Assembly (NCBI GenBank): GCA_000697355.1
Contig: JNEN01001216.1
Span: 62,001-126,000 of the forward strand
DNA: 64,000 nt
Direction of reading: 5' to 3'
From: Syncephalastrum monosporum B8922
Lineage: Eukaryota > Mucoromycota > Mucoromycetes > Mucorales > Syncephalastraceae
Position numbers and translations under genes: made by a program. Positions within the stretch are counted from its first letter, which is position 1, and the number at the start of each line of letters is the position of its first letter. This document shows, in pieces, positions 45,756 to 59,526 of the stretch. The notes beneath the pieces are model-generated. The model did no database searches and was not told the origin of the DNA. It saw nothing but the letters and a program-made list of their open reading frames with translations.

Positions 45756-48058
45756 ATGACCCACAAAAGACACCGTTCGCAATCCTCCTCCAATAGCAAG
45801 ACAGGAACCTCCGATGCCAATGCTTTGGATGCATCTTCTAGTTCAACTGGATACCCAGCGACCATGCAGGCCCGTCGACCCATGGAAGAAGAACATCACC
45901 CTTCTCCTCAGGGATATAATGACATCCATCCCATCGATATCACCTCGGCAGAGCCGCGTGTGCACCACCTTGAGAGAGAAGAAAGTCATTACATGTACCA
46001 TGACACAACCTATCCACGCCGCCATCATGGAAGTCGCTCACGGCATTCGTCAACCACCACCGTGACTACCACAGCTTCCTCTGATGGTCACGAAACGAGC
46101 CATACCATCATCGTCCCCTCGCCAGTCCAGCAAGAAAGCTCCGATGAAAAGGACTGGCTTCCTAAGCAAAATGAAAAGCAAGCGAACGAATCCATCGGCG
46201 ACGCAGAGGCCCTCACCACCGGACCCAAGAACTTTATAGCCGGGTACGACGGCCACGGTGGCGGCAGCTTAAAGACCCACCCGCTCGCATGGATTGCTTT
46301 GTTCTTTTTAGTTGTACTGCGTTCGGCCGTGTCCATCTTTCAGAACACATTTAGCCCGATCCCGAAAACGGTCGCGCACTATCTCAGTGTCGATCTCTCG
46401 GCTGTTAACTGGATGTTCAATATCCAGGCTGTCGTCTATATTGGACTCAGTTTTTTTACGGGCTGGATATTTGAGCGCTTCGGCACAAAGAAATCCGTAA
46501 GTTATCCGACTTTTGATCATCTTCCCAGCTGTCGTCATGTATTGATGGAACTCGGCCTTTTTCCCTCAGCTTATTCTTGCTGGTATTGTCACCGCCATCG
46601 GATGCTGGATTCGCTGGGTTGCTGTCCTAATTCATCCGCCGTCCTTTCCTATCATGATGATCGGCCAAGTCGTGGCGTCCGTCGGCAGTCCACTGACGCT
46701 CAACATTATGACCAAGGTAGGGATGAATTCATGCTTGCTTTATCCTTGCCAAGATGCCATGAATCATTGACATTTGATGCATGGTTTTTTTTTTTTACTC
46801 TTTTTTCCGTTAGTTTGCGGCAGTATGGTTTCCAGAAGATCGACGAGCCACGGCTGGCATGTTTGTCGGTAAATTATACACAGGCTACATCTTGCATCGT
46901 TCTTCTCCCGCTCACCTTTATTAGCCTCCAACTATGGTGGCATGGTGGCCATGTTTCTGATGCCTGCCGTAGCAACGGGCGAAGATAAGATCGAGACGAC
47001 GGTACGCTTTTTTTATTTTTATTTTTTATTTTTTGCTGGTTGCATAAGAGTAATATATTATCATCCTAGATCATCATGGTAGCTGCTATCTGCACAGCTG
47101 CGGTCGTCCCGCAGTTCTTTATCCCAGCCAAGTCTCCCGTGCCGGTATCCTTCGAACCCCCCGCGGATGAACACACCCCGACCGAAAAACCATCTTTTCT
47201 GCGGTGCACGATCCAGCTTATGAAGATGCCGCCTTTTTGGATTCTCTGTGGTATCCACGGCATCAACGTCGGCCTTAGCATCGCTTGGGGCGCTCTCCTC
47301 AACCAGGCCATTACGCCTTATGGCTACTCTGACTCTCAGGCGGGTAACATGGTTGCTGTCGCCATGGCAGCTGGTGCCATTGGTTCCTGTACGTGGAAGT
47401 CAACAGAGAAATGAAAATTTGGACTCATCCTCTGCATAGTGGCGGCCGGTCCCATGTTGGATCTTACCAAACGACACAAGCTGTTTCTCAAACTCATGGC
47501 TCCTTTCATGTGCAGCACATACATTGCCCTCATCTTTATCAGTAAGCCAGTTCGTTTGCATGAATCTTTGCCTCGTGTATTCATGCAACATGGTCCCATT
47601 CCTAGTTAAGCCCGATTCCTTTGCAGCCATCCTCTACGTCAATGCACTCAACAACTTTTTCCTCTCCTTCATGGTCCCGACTGTGGTCGAGCTGGGCGTC
47701 GAAGGTATGTCAATCTTGTGCACATTTTAGAAAATCATCATCGGCTATACACAGCTTCTTATCATCATCTACAGTGTCCTGGCCAATACCTGAATCTATC
47801 TCCACGTCCATCTTGTGGCAATGCGCTCAGGTGGTCGGCTTTGTCCTGGTCCTTATACTTGACAAGTTCCGTGACCCGACCGGCAGCCCACCCGACAACA
47901 TGTACCGCGGTCTCATCTTCCAGGCATCCATGGCCGGCGCCAGCGTGATTTTGAGTGTTATTTACAATGGGCCAATGAAGCGCACGGACGCCCAGGAGGC
48001 TCAAAAAGCTTCCAGGTTAGAGCGTCAATACACGCGTGATGCTGGAGTCGGCACATGA
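45756..48058 (+). CDS. MFS transporter, SLC49/FLVCR-like
   Basis: Predicted 607-aa membrane transporter of the major facilitator superfamily. Exons: 45756-46496, 46570-46716, 46814-46868, 46925-47001, 47070-47388, 47440-47541, 47606-47704 and 47775-48058. A hydrophilic N-terminus of about 185 residues rich in S, H and T precedes the first helix (WIALFFLVVLRSAVSIFQNT). About 12 helices follow, with marks of the FLVCR/SLC49 group: TFSPIPKTVAHYLSVDLSAV, MFNIQAVVYIGLSF, RFGTKKS at the loop 2-3 motif, WIRWVAV, WFPEDRRATAGMF and FFLSFMVPTVVELG. Human members carry choline, heme-related or other small solutes; the fungal substrate is not known. The acceptor before KPDSFAAI was chosen on protein similarity; a later AG is also in frame. 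Confidence 0.88.
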
Positions 48059-48351
48059 TCATACTATTATACACACATATCGCATAATCTTACTCCTACT
48101 TGTCATAAACCACATATTTTTCATTTATGCGACATAACGTTTAAAATTGATGTTGGCCAAAAAAAAAGAAAGGCCTTGTATATATGACTTTATGTTACTT
48201 TTCACCTACTGCATGTCAATGTGAATGGGGGTGGATGGGGGTGAGTGCCAAGGTATAAGGCACATTTTTTCTTAAAGAGAGAAAGAGAGAGAAAAGAAAG
48301 AGAAAGAGGGCGTAAGCGAAAACAGAGGAAGAGTAAGGGAGATGATGAAGG

Positions 48352-50376
48352 TTATTGTTCCATGAAGAAGTAGTTGCCGCTTGACTTTTGTTCCTGGTCC
48401 ATCTGAGAGTCTTGCTTGTTGATTCTTGGTCGGTAGTTGGAGGGATCGCGACGGAAGGTGATCTCGAGCGAGGCCAAGAACTTGTTCATACCCGACATGA
48501 GAGACTGGGGAGCGTTGGCAATGGCGTGCACGGACGGCTTGCCGTCGTAGACAACGACACGGTCGGCAAGGTAGGTGGCCATGATGAAATCGTGCTCGAC
48601 AATGAATGCAGTGCGTTTGAAATGGACAATGAAGCGCTTGATGACCTTGGCAGCAATGATACGCTGCTCGGAATCGAGGTAGGCAGAGGGCTCGTCAATC
48701 AGGTAGATATCGGCGGGCTGACCGAGGGCAAGGATGATAGCGACACGCTGCAACTCACCACCGGACAAGTGGGTCACTTCCTGGTCGATAATAGATTCGA
48801 TGTTGAGCGGTTTAACGACATCGGTCTGGAACTGCGGGTTCAGGAAGGCGGCCTTGATCTTTTTCAAGAACAGCATGCGGACAGTGCCGGGGAACTTGGG
48901 CGAGATCTTCTGGGGCTTGTAGGACACGTTAAGCTCAGGCACCTTCTTTTCGCCGTCGGGCTTGAGCAGGCCAGCCAAGAGACGGATAAAGGTCGTCTTG
49001 CCCGTACCATTCTGACCCAGCATAACGACAATCTCCGAATCGGTAAACTCGCCAGCCTGGACCTCGAGCTTGAAGTCACCGAGGGTCTTGGTCATGTAGG
49101 GGTACTTGTAGTTACGGTCCTTGGCGATCGCAATGTCCTCGGCCTGCTCGGCAATGCGGAAAGTAAGCGATTCCTGACGGAAACGCAAGTTCTCGGAACG
49201 GATGTGACCGTCCAAGAAAATGTTGATACCATCACGGACGGAGGCGGGCAGGGTCACAACACCGTACACGGACGGCATACCGTACAGAATACAGACATAG
49301 TCGGACAGGTAATCCAGGACGGACAAATCGTGCTCGACGACAATGATGTACGTTTCGGCCGACATGAGCGAGCGGATAACACGGGCAGCGTTCAAACGCT
49401 GCTTAACATCAAGGTACGACGACGGCTCGTCAAACATGTACACGTTGGCCTGCTGGACAGCGACGACACCGATCGCGAAACGTTGCAACTCACCACCCGA
49501 AAGCTGACCAACCTCACGGCCCAAGACACCCTTCAGCTCTATAGAACATCGTTGCATGCTTTGTCAGCACGCGAGAAAAAAAAAAGAAGCTCGCCCACGC
49601 AGTGTGCAATTCTCTTACCGAGCTCGTCCACCATCTCATCAAAGTTGTTACGCTGGTGCTTATCCTGAAGGAGTTGGCCGACCTTGCCGGAGACAACCTT
49701 GGGAATGTGATCGACGTACTGAGGCTTGATGATGGCCTTCAGGTTATCCTCGAGAATCTTGGTGAAGTAGTTCTGGAGTTCGGAGCCACGGAAGTGCTTC
49801 AGGATATCCTGCCAGTCGGGCGGGTTGTCGAATTGGCCGAGGTTGGGCTTCAACTTGCCGGACAAGATCTTCAAGGCTGTAGACTTGCCGATACCGTTGG
49901 TGCCGACCAGACCCAGGACCTGGCCCGGACGGGGCACGGGCAGACGATGCAGCTTGAATGAGTTGGCCGAGTAGCGGTGGGTGAGCTCGCTCTCGAGGTT
50001 GGTGGGCAGGTTGATGATATTGATCGCGCCGAACGGGCATTTCTTGGGGCAGATACCACAACCAATACACAGCTCCTCAGAGATGAACGCAATCTTGGAC
50101 GTCGGCTCGACCTCAATACAGAACTTGCCTATTACATAGATAAATATTGTACCCTTGTACTCTTTCTCTTGCGATCGTTTCTTGTCTTACCCATACGGTT
50201 CACAGGGCAGGACTTTTTACTGTTTTCAAAATAAAAAAAAAAAATAAAATATTCAGGTTACTCAGCCATCCTAGACGCGATCACTAGATCTGAAAGAATT
50301 ACCATTCCTGACGACATTTCTTCGGCTTGCACTTGTCCGGATTGATAATAGCAATACGGGTGAGTTTGTCGCTCAT
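48352..50376 (-). CDS. RLI1: ABCE1/Rli1 ribosome-recycling ATPase
   Basis: Predicted 599-aa soluble ABC protein that splits ribosomes after termination and helps initiation and ribosome export. Minus-strand exons: 50376-50303, 50219-50191, 50128-49619 and 49538-48352; they total 1800 nt. The N-terminus carries two 4Fe-4S clusters ([34 protein letters not shown]), with exon joints inside the first. Two nucleotide-binding domains follow: Walker [10 protein letters not shown] and GQNGTGKTT, signature [11 protein letters not shown] and [11 protein letters not shown], Walker [13 protein letters not shown] and [13 protein letters not shown]-loops [11 protein letters not shown] and IVEHDF. The hinge near the C-terminus ends with RPRINK. 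Start [12 protein letters not shown] agrees with the family. It converges with the MFS gene. Confidence 0.98.
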
Positions 50377-51688
50377 TGTCAAAGTAACGATTCAGAGAAA
50401 AAGTGGGGAGTAGTAAGAGAGCGCGACAAAAACTGTACCCATTGATTCAACGCAAACGTTCCCGTAAAAAAAAAGCGTGACTGTTTCCATTTTTGACGAA
50501 TTCCATATGCCTATATGTGAATTCAAAAGTCGTGCCTGACTCTTTCTTTTTTCTTCCTGCAAGTTGGCTAGACAACACCTTTTTTTTATTTCATGTAGAA
50601 AATCTATAGACAGTAATTAAAGGAACCATGCTATTAAAGTAATCAAGCAACATGTCTACGAGAATGCTATGAAAAGGACACTCGAAAGATCCAGCGCCGC
50701 CATTAATCGAATTAGTGGTTTTTGAGTTGTTGCCATTTGCACATCTAAATTAAAAGCTTACTGATTATATTGCATTTCTGTATAGGCGAACGCACCAAAA
50801 GGGAAAAGCTATACCGTACGTATGCTACTTTTGCGATAAGACGAAATCCTATGGAAAAGGTAATGTAAAGTATGAAGGGTAAAACATATGTGTATCGCGA
50901 AAGACTGCTTTCAGTGTGAATGGAAAAAAAAAAAAAAAAAAAAACGAGTGATATTGGCTTCAACTATGCCTTGTGTCATTCGAAAGTGTGATAATACCGG
51001 TGCAAGTGCATAATATAATGTAGGCCGTATGGTCTTTTTTTCGTGGTTTTTATATTATGAAGGAGCAGCATACAAGGTCACAGCTTTCGCCTATGACAAT
51101 GCTATTGTAAAGGATACTGAACAAGATGATGAATGGTGTAAATGCAACAAAGCTCCTACTAAGACGTACAAATTAACACCATGATTCAGAGACTTGACAC
51201 AATCAATCCATCGTGGAATGGTGCAGAGCAACTACCAATCGGCTTTATTCTTTAAATGAATTGGTGCACGCCGTGAATGGTGCTCCATTAGTGCACAGGA
51301 ACAGGGCGTAAGGTGGCTGCCATTTGCTGTAGCAAAAATAAAAATAAAACAAAAAGTTACAATTGTACCCTGTGTGTTCATTCATTCATTATAATTCATT
51401 ATATCGAATTTCACTTCTGTACGCAGACAAAGCTGACGATCAAAATTATTCCAATTCCCCCGTGCGTGGCAAATTTTTTCTCTAAAAATTTTTTGTGCAG
51501 TCAACCGGAGTGCCAATTCTACAAAAACCTACAAAATTTACTCAAAACCAGTGGGATGCACCTCCCATGCTCTTCAAAATGTGTATCTTTTGCAAAATAA
51601 GGAGTCGAATGAATATAATATATAATTTTGTAAATGTCAATAAATATATTACTGAAATAAAAGATAGGTACAGTAGTAATGAATTGAA
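50377..51688. other. AT-rich intergenic region
   Basis: About 1.3 kb without a supported gene, between the RLI1 start and the tRNA gene. It has a 20-base poly-A run near 50924-50944 and a T-rich tract at 50579-50590. The first 150 bp are the presumed RLI1 promoter. Confidence 0.5.
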
Positions 51689-51761
51689 GGTTCCATCGTC
51701 TAGTGGTTATGACATCAGCTTTACATGCTGAGGGTCGCCGGTTCGATCCCGGCTGGAGCCA
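51689..51761 (+). tRNA. tRNA-Val (anticodon UAC)
   Basis: A 73-nt cloverleaf without intron. Acceptor stem GGTTCCA pairs with TGGAGCC, followed by discriminator A. A box is TCGTCTAGTGGTTATGA, B box is GGTTCGATCCC. The anticodon stem is CAGC/GCTG with loop TTTACAT, so the anticodon is TAC, reading GUA valine codons. The 3' flank is not a clean T run. A 30-residue open frame on the opposite strand is the usual tRNA shadow. Confidence 0.95.
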
Positions 51762-51875
51762 TATCCTTCTTAATTTCAAGAATGATTTAAAAATAAGGGT
51801 TTTTGCTGAAAAAAGTTATGAATATCTCAAATTTCCTTTTTTTTATTTCCTCCTTAGAAAACGACCTGCATTTTT

Positions 51876-53084
51876 CTATACGCAAAGTACTTTGGCGGAG
51901 ACGAGAAAACCATGTTCTGCATCGGCTGGGTCGGTCGCGGAGAGGGACGGCGTAATAACGACGAGCACGGTTCCTTCGCTTTTACCTTTACCAGCGGCCT
52001 TCATTCTGGATTCATCAAAAGCCGTCTCGCCCTCAACGACATCATCGACGATCTGCACTGGCAGCTCCTGCCCCTTGATGGCCATGTTCAGCTTAGCCGC
52101 GCGACTGACGATGCTGGTCAGTTTCTTGCGCTGGGCATCGGCGTTGACGGACGGACAGACGTGTGCGATCTGGTCATAGAGACGGTCGACAAGCTCAGCC
52201 TGGGCGGTCTCGAGGGAGGACTGGCTGTCGTCGGGCTGCTTCACGACAAGTGAGCTGATTTGTTGCCGTAATCGGGTGGCCCACTCGGCGTTCCGCTGGC
52301 GGATCCAGGCCTCGACTTGCTGGTACGCGTCGTTGATGGGCAAGCCGGGTGCCATTGGCTGCCGGAAGAAGTCGTTGACGATGACCTCGACAATGTACTT
52401 TTCTAAAAAGAGACCCAGGTAGCCCGTATCCAAATGTTCTTCGTCGGCGGAGAGGAGATGGCTCCGAATGGAGTCTGCCCGTTCGGGCCATCTGCTGAAG
52501 ACGAACGCGGTGCCGGCCGCGCGATCGATTTTGGAGCGAAGGCCCATGCAAGTGTTGCTAATTTGGCTAAAGAGATGGCTTGTCTCGGATTGAATGGTGG
52601 ATAGATCATCGTCGGTGGCGCGTATCTGGCGCACGTGGTTGTAATAGTTGGCCTCCATCTTTTGGTATTCTTGGCGCTTCTTTTCGAGTTCGGTCAAGAG
52701 CGCCTGGTAGTTGACCTGAAGCAACTCGTGCCGCTCTTGGTGGGATGCCAGCTCGGCCCGGCCTTCCTCTGCCGCGGCCCTTTCTTTTCGCCGCTCTTCT
52801 TCGACGGCCTCAATGTATTTCTCCTTCTCGTGCTCGATCCGCTCGACGATCTCCTTGTGGATCTGCAAGGATTCTGTGAGAGAGCGAATATAAAGTTCCG
52901 TGTCTGATTCATGGGGTATCCAGGACGCGATGCGACGCTTCAAGCTGTGGTGGTCCAGGCTTTTGCGGCTGGAGGTGGATGGACGCGACGGATCTGCCAT
53001 GGCAGCGTCGTCGTCAGCGGGCGGAGGCGCGTGGTCGGCGGCATGATCAAGGGAAGGGACGGAGTCGGTTTCTTTTGTGGACAT
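51876..53084 (-). CDS. Coiled-coil protein of unknown function, 402 aa
   Basis: Single uninterrupted frame of 402 codons in a window where most genes are split. The N-terminus is acidic, Ser- and Ala-rich (MSTKETDSVPSLDHAADHAP). From about residue 60 to 165 runs a coiled coil rich in E, K, R and Q (EIVERIEHEKEKYIEAVEEE). A mixed region follows with SETSHLFSQISNTCMGLRSK and FLEKYIVEVIVNDFF, then further helices to residue 330, and a short tail ending VSAKVLCV. No known family is recognised; cytoskeletal or membrane-associated scaffold roles are possible. Its start codon lies 302 bp from that of the LETM1 gene on the other strand. Confidence 0.82.
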   Translation of the reverse strand: MSTKETDSVPSLDHAADHAPPPADDDAAMADPSRPSTSSRKSLDHHSLKRRIASWIPHESDTELYIRSLTESLQIHKEIVERIEHEKEKYIEAVEEERRKERAAAEEGRAELASHQERHELLQVNYQALLTELEKKRQEYQKMEANYYNHVRQIRATDDDLSTIQSETSHLFSQISNTCMGLRSKIDRAAGTAFVFSRWPERADSIRSHLLSADEEHLDTGYLGLFLEKYIVEVIVNDFFRQPMAPGLPINDAYQQVEAWIRQRNAEWATRLRQQISSLVVKQPDDSQSSLETAQAELVDRLYDQIAHVCPSVNADAQRKKLTSIVSRAAKLNMAIKGQELPVQIVDDVVEGETAFDESRMKAAGKGKSEGTVLVVITPSLSATDPADAEHGFLVSAKVLCV

Positions 53085-53386
53085 GAGAGGAATGAGGATA
53101 GAAGAGAGAAAAGAGAAAAGAGAAAGGAGATGAATGACAGGTGTTCGTCTTGGCGCTGTTTCAAGTATTCTTTGTGGGCCAGGCCAGCCAGACCCAACCA
53201 GACCAGCCAGACACGCCAGGCCAAGAATAGAACCACGCTCGGCTCAGTCGGTGTTGCGCTGCTCACTGGTGCGCAGGCATTCCCAAATTCTAAGCATGTG
53301 ACTGAGTTGTTTTTCCACTTTTAATCGGGTTTGGCATTTACAACAAAATTCCTCTCCTTCGTAGGGCTTCCTCCGTTTTTGCTGAC
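53085..53386. promoter_or_regulatory. Bidirectional promoter (coiled-coil gene / LETM1)
   Basis: 302 bp between divergent start codons. It contains purine-rich sequence (agaagagagaaaagagaaaagagaaagg) toward the coiled-coil gene, and short direct repeats (ccaggccagccagacccaaccagaccagccagac) near 53177-53220. Confidence 0.55.
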
Positions 53387-55434
<2,048 letters not shown>

Positions 55435-56029
55435 ACAGCCAAAGCAGTATAGAGTATATAATACAACAATAGACATATTTAACTTTCTTTTGGGTTTTGT
55501 AATTCAATTTCTTGGGTGAACCCCTCTCTCTTTTCCTCCTCACTCAGAATATAGAATCTAAATGTGCCGTTTGGCTCGGTAAATAGGTAGAAATAAAATG
55601 CAAGAACCACCTTAGTTAAATGAACGGGTGTTCAATACAACAAAAGAGCTTACATGGATTGGGCCAGGCTTGGCGTATAAAGGCAAAGAAAGGCTGTGGA
55701 ACGGGCCCAAAGGATACTTGTGCGACATTCAATGTCGCGAAATAGGCAGGCGACAAGGTGGGAAGAGAAAAAAAAGAAAAATTTAAAGATATATCCACTC
55801 CACCCAATCTCCCTTTTTTTTTTTACATACACCAAAGAATACCTTTTCTTCTCTCTTTTCTCTTCTCTTACTTTATACTCTTTTGTTCACGCCAAAGCAA
55901 CCCCTTTCCTCTCCTTCCCTGTCTTTTTTTTTCACCTCTCTCGTCTGTTTGCAAGCAGCTGGTTTGCTTGTCCCTATTCCTTCTCTTCTTTTTTTCTCTG
56001 GTTTTTCCTGAAATACTATCATTATTAGT
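55435..56029. other. Intergenic DNA upstream of the UPF0658 gene
   Basis: 595 bp. From 55800 it is strongly T- and C-rich, with tttttttttt runs, and forms the presumed leader of the next gene. No gene. Confidence 0.5.
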
Positions 56030-57402
56030 ATGGTGACCGTGGACAAAATTGTATGCAACCGACGCGAACATGCATGGGATATACCGATTAACATACAGTA
56101 TCTTTCCAGATATCCCGCATTACAGAGACTCGCTGGTCGAAACTGTACATTACCACAGCATCACTGCAGTGTCTCATCATTGTCATTCTGCAAGCTTTAA
56201 TCTGCTCCCAGAATAGTTTACAAGCCAGCTTGCTGCCACACGAGGCATCCGAAAACATATATTCATCCACTACAGCCGATAAGATTCCAGAACAAGCTGC
56301 CGATCGTCTCGGCCGCATCAAGTGGGAAAATGTGGCATTCATTGGCTTTCAAGTCTGGTTCCTCGGCATGGTGTTTGACGCGGCAAGTGCCCTATTTTTT
56401 GTTGTCGTCTCTCCAAAGCTAACGCTGTTACAAAAATATTAATTTGTATAAACCAGACTGTGTACCAGAACACCGCTGAAATTCTCGCGCTCGCCTTTCT
56501 CAACGTGGTGTGCGCAGTCGTCGCGGCTGCACAAGTCGTCGATGGCGTCAAATGGCTGAATCTGTTATCCGATACGAAATATACAACGCAACCTCTTTTG
56601 GCCGCACGCAACCTTGAAATCGCCCTTTCCGTGATCATCCTCTTATTTGCATGCGCCATGTCCTACCTCTCCTACGAAATGTCGCGACAGTTTGGCTGGA
56701 ACATTTACAAAAAGATTGGCGCTGACGTCCAAATGCAAAGTGAGTAACAGCAATCGCACCGCACGAATGCAAACGTGATGAGACTGACACGTCGTACCTA
56801 GAAATGTACCGCATGTTTCAGTTTTTCGTGTTGTCACTCAAGATCGATATTTTCACCGAGTTTCTTGTCTCGCTCTTCTACATCATCCAGTTTGGTGTTC
56901 AGCTCGAGGGCATCGTCTGGGAAACCGGTATCCAGATCGCCGTCACTGTCCTGATCCTGCCCATGCTCTACTTTGCTCGCACAGCAGTAGGTCCCTTTTC
57001 TGTCATATTAGGATAGCATCACTGAATTTTTAACTTTCGGGACAGGGAAGTACGGAAAGTTACGGCCGAATGATTACTTTTGTCTGTTTTGAGGCGATCG
57101 TCATTGTGCATTATGCCTTGATTCTCAAGCAGACGCTCCAGCCCAACAATAATTGGTATACGTGGATCTGTCTAGGTAAACGTCTACACAAAGGACGAAT
57201 CCCACCATGTGCTTATTTTGCTTCTCACATAGTCGCCATCGGTATCGTCATTGATCTGTCGTCTGGCGTGCTGGGTGTCTTTTGCATGTTAAACTTTGGA
57301 CGAGGACTGAAATCATACGTCCAACGGGGACGCACAAAGAAGACCCGCCAAGATTTAGAGATGAACAAGGCCAATTCCAACTGGCAAATTGACGAGGATT
57401 AA
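56030..57402 (+). CDS. UPF0658-type Golgi membrane protein
   Basis: Predicted 353-aa polytopic protein of a fungal family placed in the Golgi in fission yeast (UPF0658), function unknown. Exons: 56030-56050, 56110-56382, 56457-56739, 56802-56986, 57046-57175 and 57233-57402; all close in frame. The tiny first exon encodes MVTVDKI. About seven hydrophobic helices are visible: LYITTASLQCLIIVILQALI, then after a short luminal loop FIGFQVWFLGMVFDATVYQN, LAFLNVVCAVVAAAQVV, LEIALSVIILLFACAMSYLS, FVLSLKIDIFTEFLVSLFYI, VTVLILPMLYFAR and FEAIVIVHYALIL, plus IVIDLSSGVLGVFCMLNFG. The C-terminus is basic and cytosolic (RGRTKKTRQDLE). Family marks are KWENVAFIGFQVWFLG and YQNTAEI. The intron after FDA begins with GC (gcaagt). 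Confidence 0.88.
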
Positions 57403-57859
57403 CCGCGCATTTATTCCTTACCGATCTCTCTACCTTGTTGTTTCCTCTTCTCTTTGTTGTCATCTCTTTCCTCTTTCTTTCTTCCACGCTTATCATGTAC
57501 AGACAATCCCCTCCACCCTTCATTCCCTTAGTTTTTCCACACGTATCACCAGTATATTTTTCCCTTCCTTTTTGCCGCACATACCATTTCCACTATTACA
57601 CTTTTTTTTTTCTTTGTCAATGCACATCATTCTCCAATGCATGGTTAGATACTATTATATATTTAGCTGAATCTTTCAAATCTGATGGTTTGGGGGGTGG
57701 GGTCTGGAGTGTTGGTTTTCGTGTCTCTCTGTGGTGTGTGGAAGGTGAAAAGGTGAGTAAAAAGATAAGACTGCGGGAAATACTGGGCACGCATGACATC
57801 AGAATATTAGAAGGGAAAAAAAAGGACTTCAGCAGCGCGCTCGACTACGTGTACGTTAT
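57403..57859. other. Convergent intergenic region (UPF0658 / septin)
   Basis: 457 bp between two converging genes, CT-rich then mixed, with a T run at about 57602-57611. No gene. Confidence 0.5.
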
Positions 57860-59526
57860 CTAGGGTGAAGAAGGATGCGAGGTGGTCCGTGCGGGCGTAG
57901 GCGGGGTCATAGACACAGGCGAGGTCGCGGTTGCAGGCGAGCCGAGCGGAGCGCCGGCCGCGGCAGCAGGTTGCTGGGTCGACTCCTTGATGGCCAACAG
58001 CTGCTTGGCACGGAAGGCCTCATAGTGGATCTGAGCCGTAGTCTCGATCAAGTCCTGCAGGTGGGTTCGGGTCAAAAAGTTGCGGAGGTGGACAAATTCG
58101 CAGTGGGTCTCGTCCTCGACTGACAAAAAGTGTGGGTCAGATGATGTATGTCAGAATATTTAGCATTTTTCTAAGTTACCATTGATCACGCCCCAGCGCG
58201 TCTTTCGGCCACGGACCGCCTTGCCGTCAATGACGACATTTCTTTCTGAGCCGACGATCGCGAAGGGGATCACATCCTGTTAATTAAAACACTTTAGCAA
58301 CATCCCTCTAATATTTATTTTGATGACTTACCCGGATGCTTTCATTCAGCGCTTGCTCCTGCTCATCGTCCTCGTCGCTCTCGTAAGGGTATAATCTGAT
58401 GTTATGGAAGGCAAGCTCGGCCTTGATCTGGGTAGAGTAAAAAAAGGTAAATATCCGCCCAATCCTTTCTTTTTCTTTTTTTTTTATCAAAATGACGTAC
58501 GCGCTGTCTGAAGGCCTCACGCTCCTCGAGGGTCAGCGAGTCCGATTTGGCAATGACAGGGACAACGTTGACGACCTCCGAGAGCTTCTTGAGAACGACA
58601 ATGTCAATGGGCTTGAGCCTAACACGGAGCGAATGAGAAAAAATAATCTCGATCATAAGGATGGCTTACGAATGGCCCGAGGGGGTGATGAAGAAGAGAC
58701 AGCAGTGTACACGCGAGTCGGTAATGTAGCGGTCGCGCTGTGCGGTGAGTTCCTTGCGGAGATAAGCCGAGTGCTGGTCCTTGATGTACTTGATGATGGG
58801 CTCCCAGCTGTATATGGTAATCAATGAATACATCAAATAAAGTAAGAGAGGGTTGCCCTCGAAATCGTAAAGGTCGATCCCTCTTGCTTTATTTTTCATT
58901 AACGAAGTCCACTTACCAGTTCTCATTGTTGACCTGATCGCCGTAACCGGGCGTGTCGACAATGTTGAGTCGCAGGCGGACGCCGTTTTCCTCGATGACT
59001 GGATGATGATGAAAAAGAAAAAGAGAGAAAATAGAAAAAAGGGGGTCAACGGAAGGGGTTGCAATACGGGGGGGGGTAAGAGGGGGGGGGGGCGGGGGAG
59101 CAGCCCGGAGCAATAAGTATTACTGTGTTTGTGCACTACAGATAGAATCACTTACGGTGTGAAACGTTTTCGATCTCGCTCGTTTGACGCGGCGGCTCGT
59201 CCGCATTGAGACGGCCTTTGGAGTCGATAAGGTGCGAAGCAAAGATAGTGTTCACCAAAGTCGACTTGCCAAGACCCGATTGACCTAAGATTGCTCAACA
59301 TCTTTTCTTTTAGAGAGAACGAGCAGCAGCTTACCAACAACCATCACGTTAAATTGGAAGCCTCGCTTGATCAGCTTCTTCTCAATTTGCTGGGTGATGG
59401 TGTCGAAACCGACGTAGCCGTTCAATGATGTCTAAAGAGACGAGATGATGAGCCACTTGGTAGCCTATCCAGACCTAGCTTATGTACCTGAGTCGCTTCG
59501 ACGGGTTGAGAAGCAGTGGTAGCCAT
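57860..59526 (-). CDS. CDC10: Septin, Cdc10 type
   Basis: Predicted 351-aa GTP-binding cytoskeletal protein that forms filaments at the cell cortex and septum. Minus-strand exons: 59526-59488, 59431-59335, 59284-59156, 58998-58917, 58807-58670, 58618-58501, 58427-58332, 58276-58180 and 58119-57860; they total 1056 nt. GTPase motifs: G1 GQSGLGKST, split by an intron after the first glycine; G3 DTPGYGDQ; G4 AKSD. Septin-unique parts include CLFFITPSGHSLKPIDI, GRKTRWGVINVEDETHCEF and HLRNFLTRTHLQDLIETT. There is no C-terminal coiled coil, only a short A/P/T/S-rich tail, which together with KKLIKRGFQFNVMVV points to the Cdc10 class. A G-rich tract sits in the intron at 58999-59155. Confidence 0.95.
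59068..59098 (+). repeat. G-rich tract in a septin intron
   Basis: Runs of nine, eleven and five G on the plus strand, with a run of five G and one of four just upstream (59041 and 59055). They lie inside the septin intron 58999-59155, so the pre-mRNA carries the C-rich strand and the template DNA strand the G-rich one. Four or more G runs fit a quadruplex-forming pattern. Confidence 0.8.

Noticed and set aside
48388..49668. 426-codon plus-strand frame
   Set aside because: It is antisense to RLI1, a conserved gene with strong codon bias that leaves the complementary frame open.
51519..51779. 86-codon minus-strand frame containing GSNRRPSACKAD
   Set aside because: This peptide is the familiar translation of a tRNA gene on the opposite strand, here tRNA-Val.
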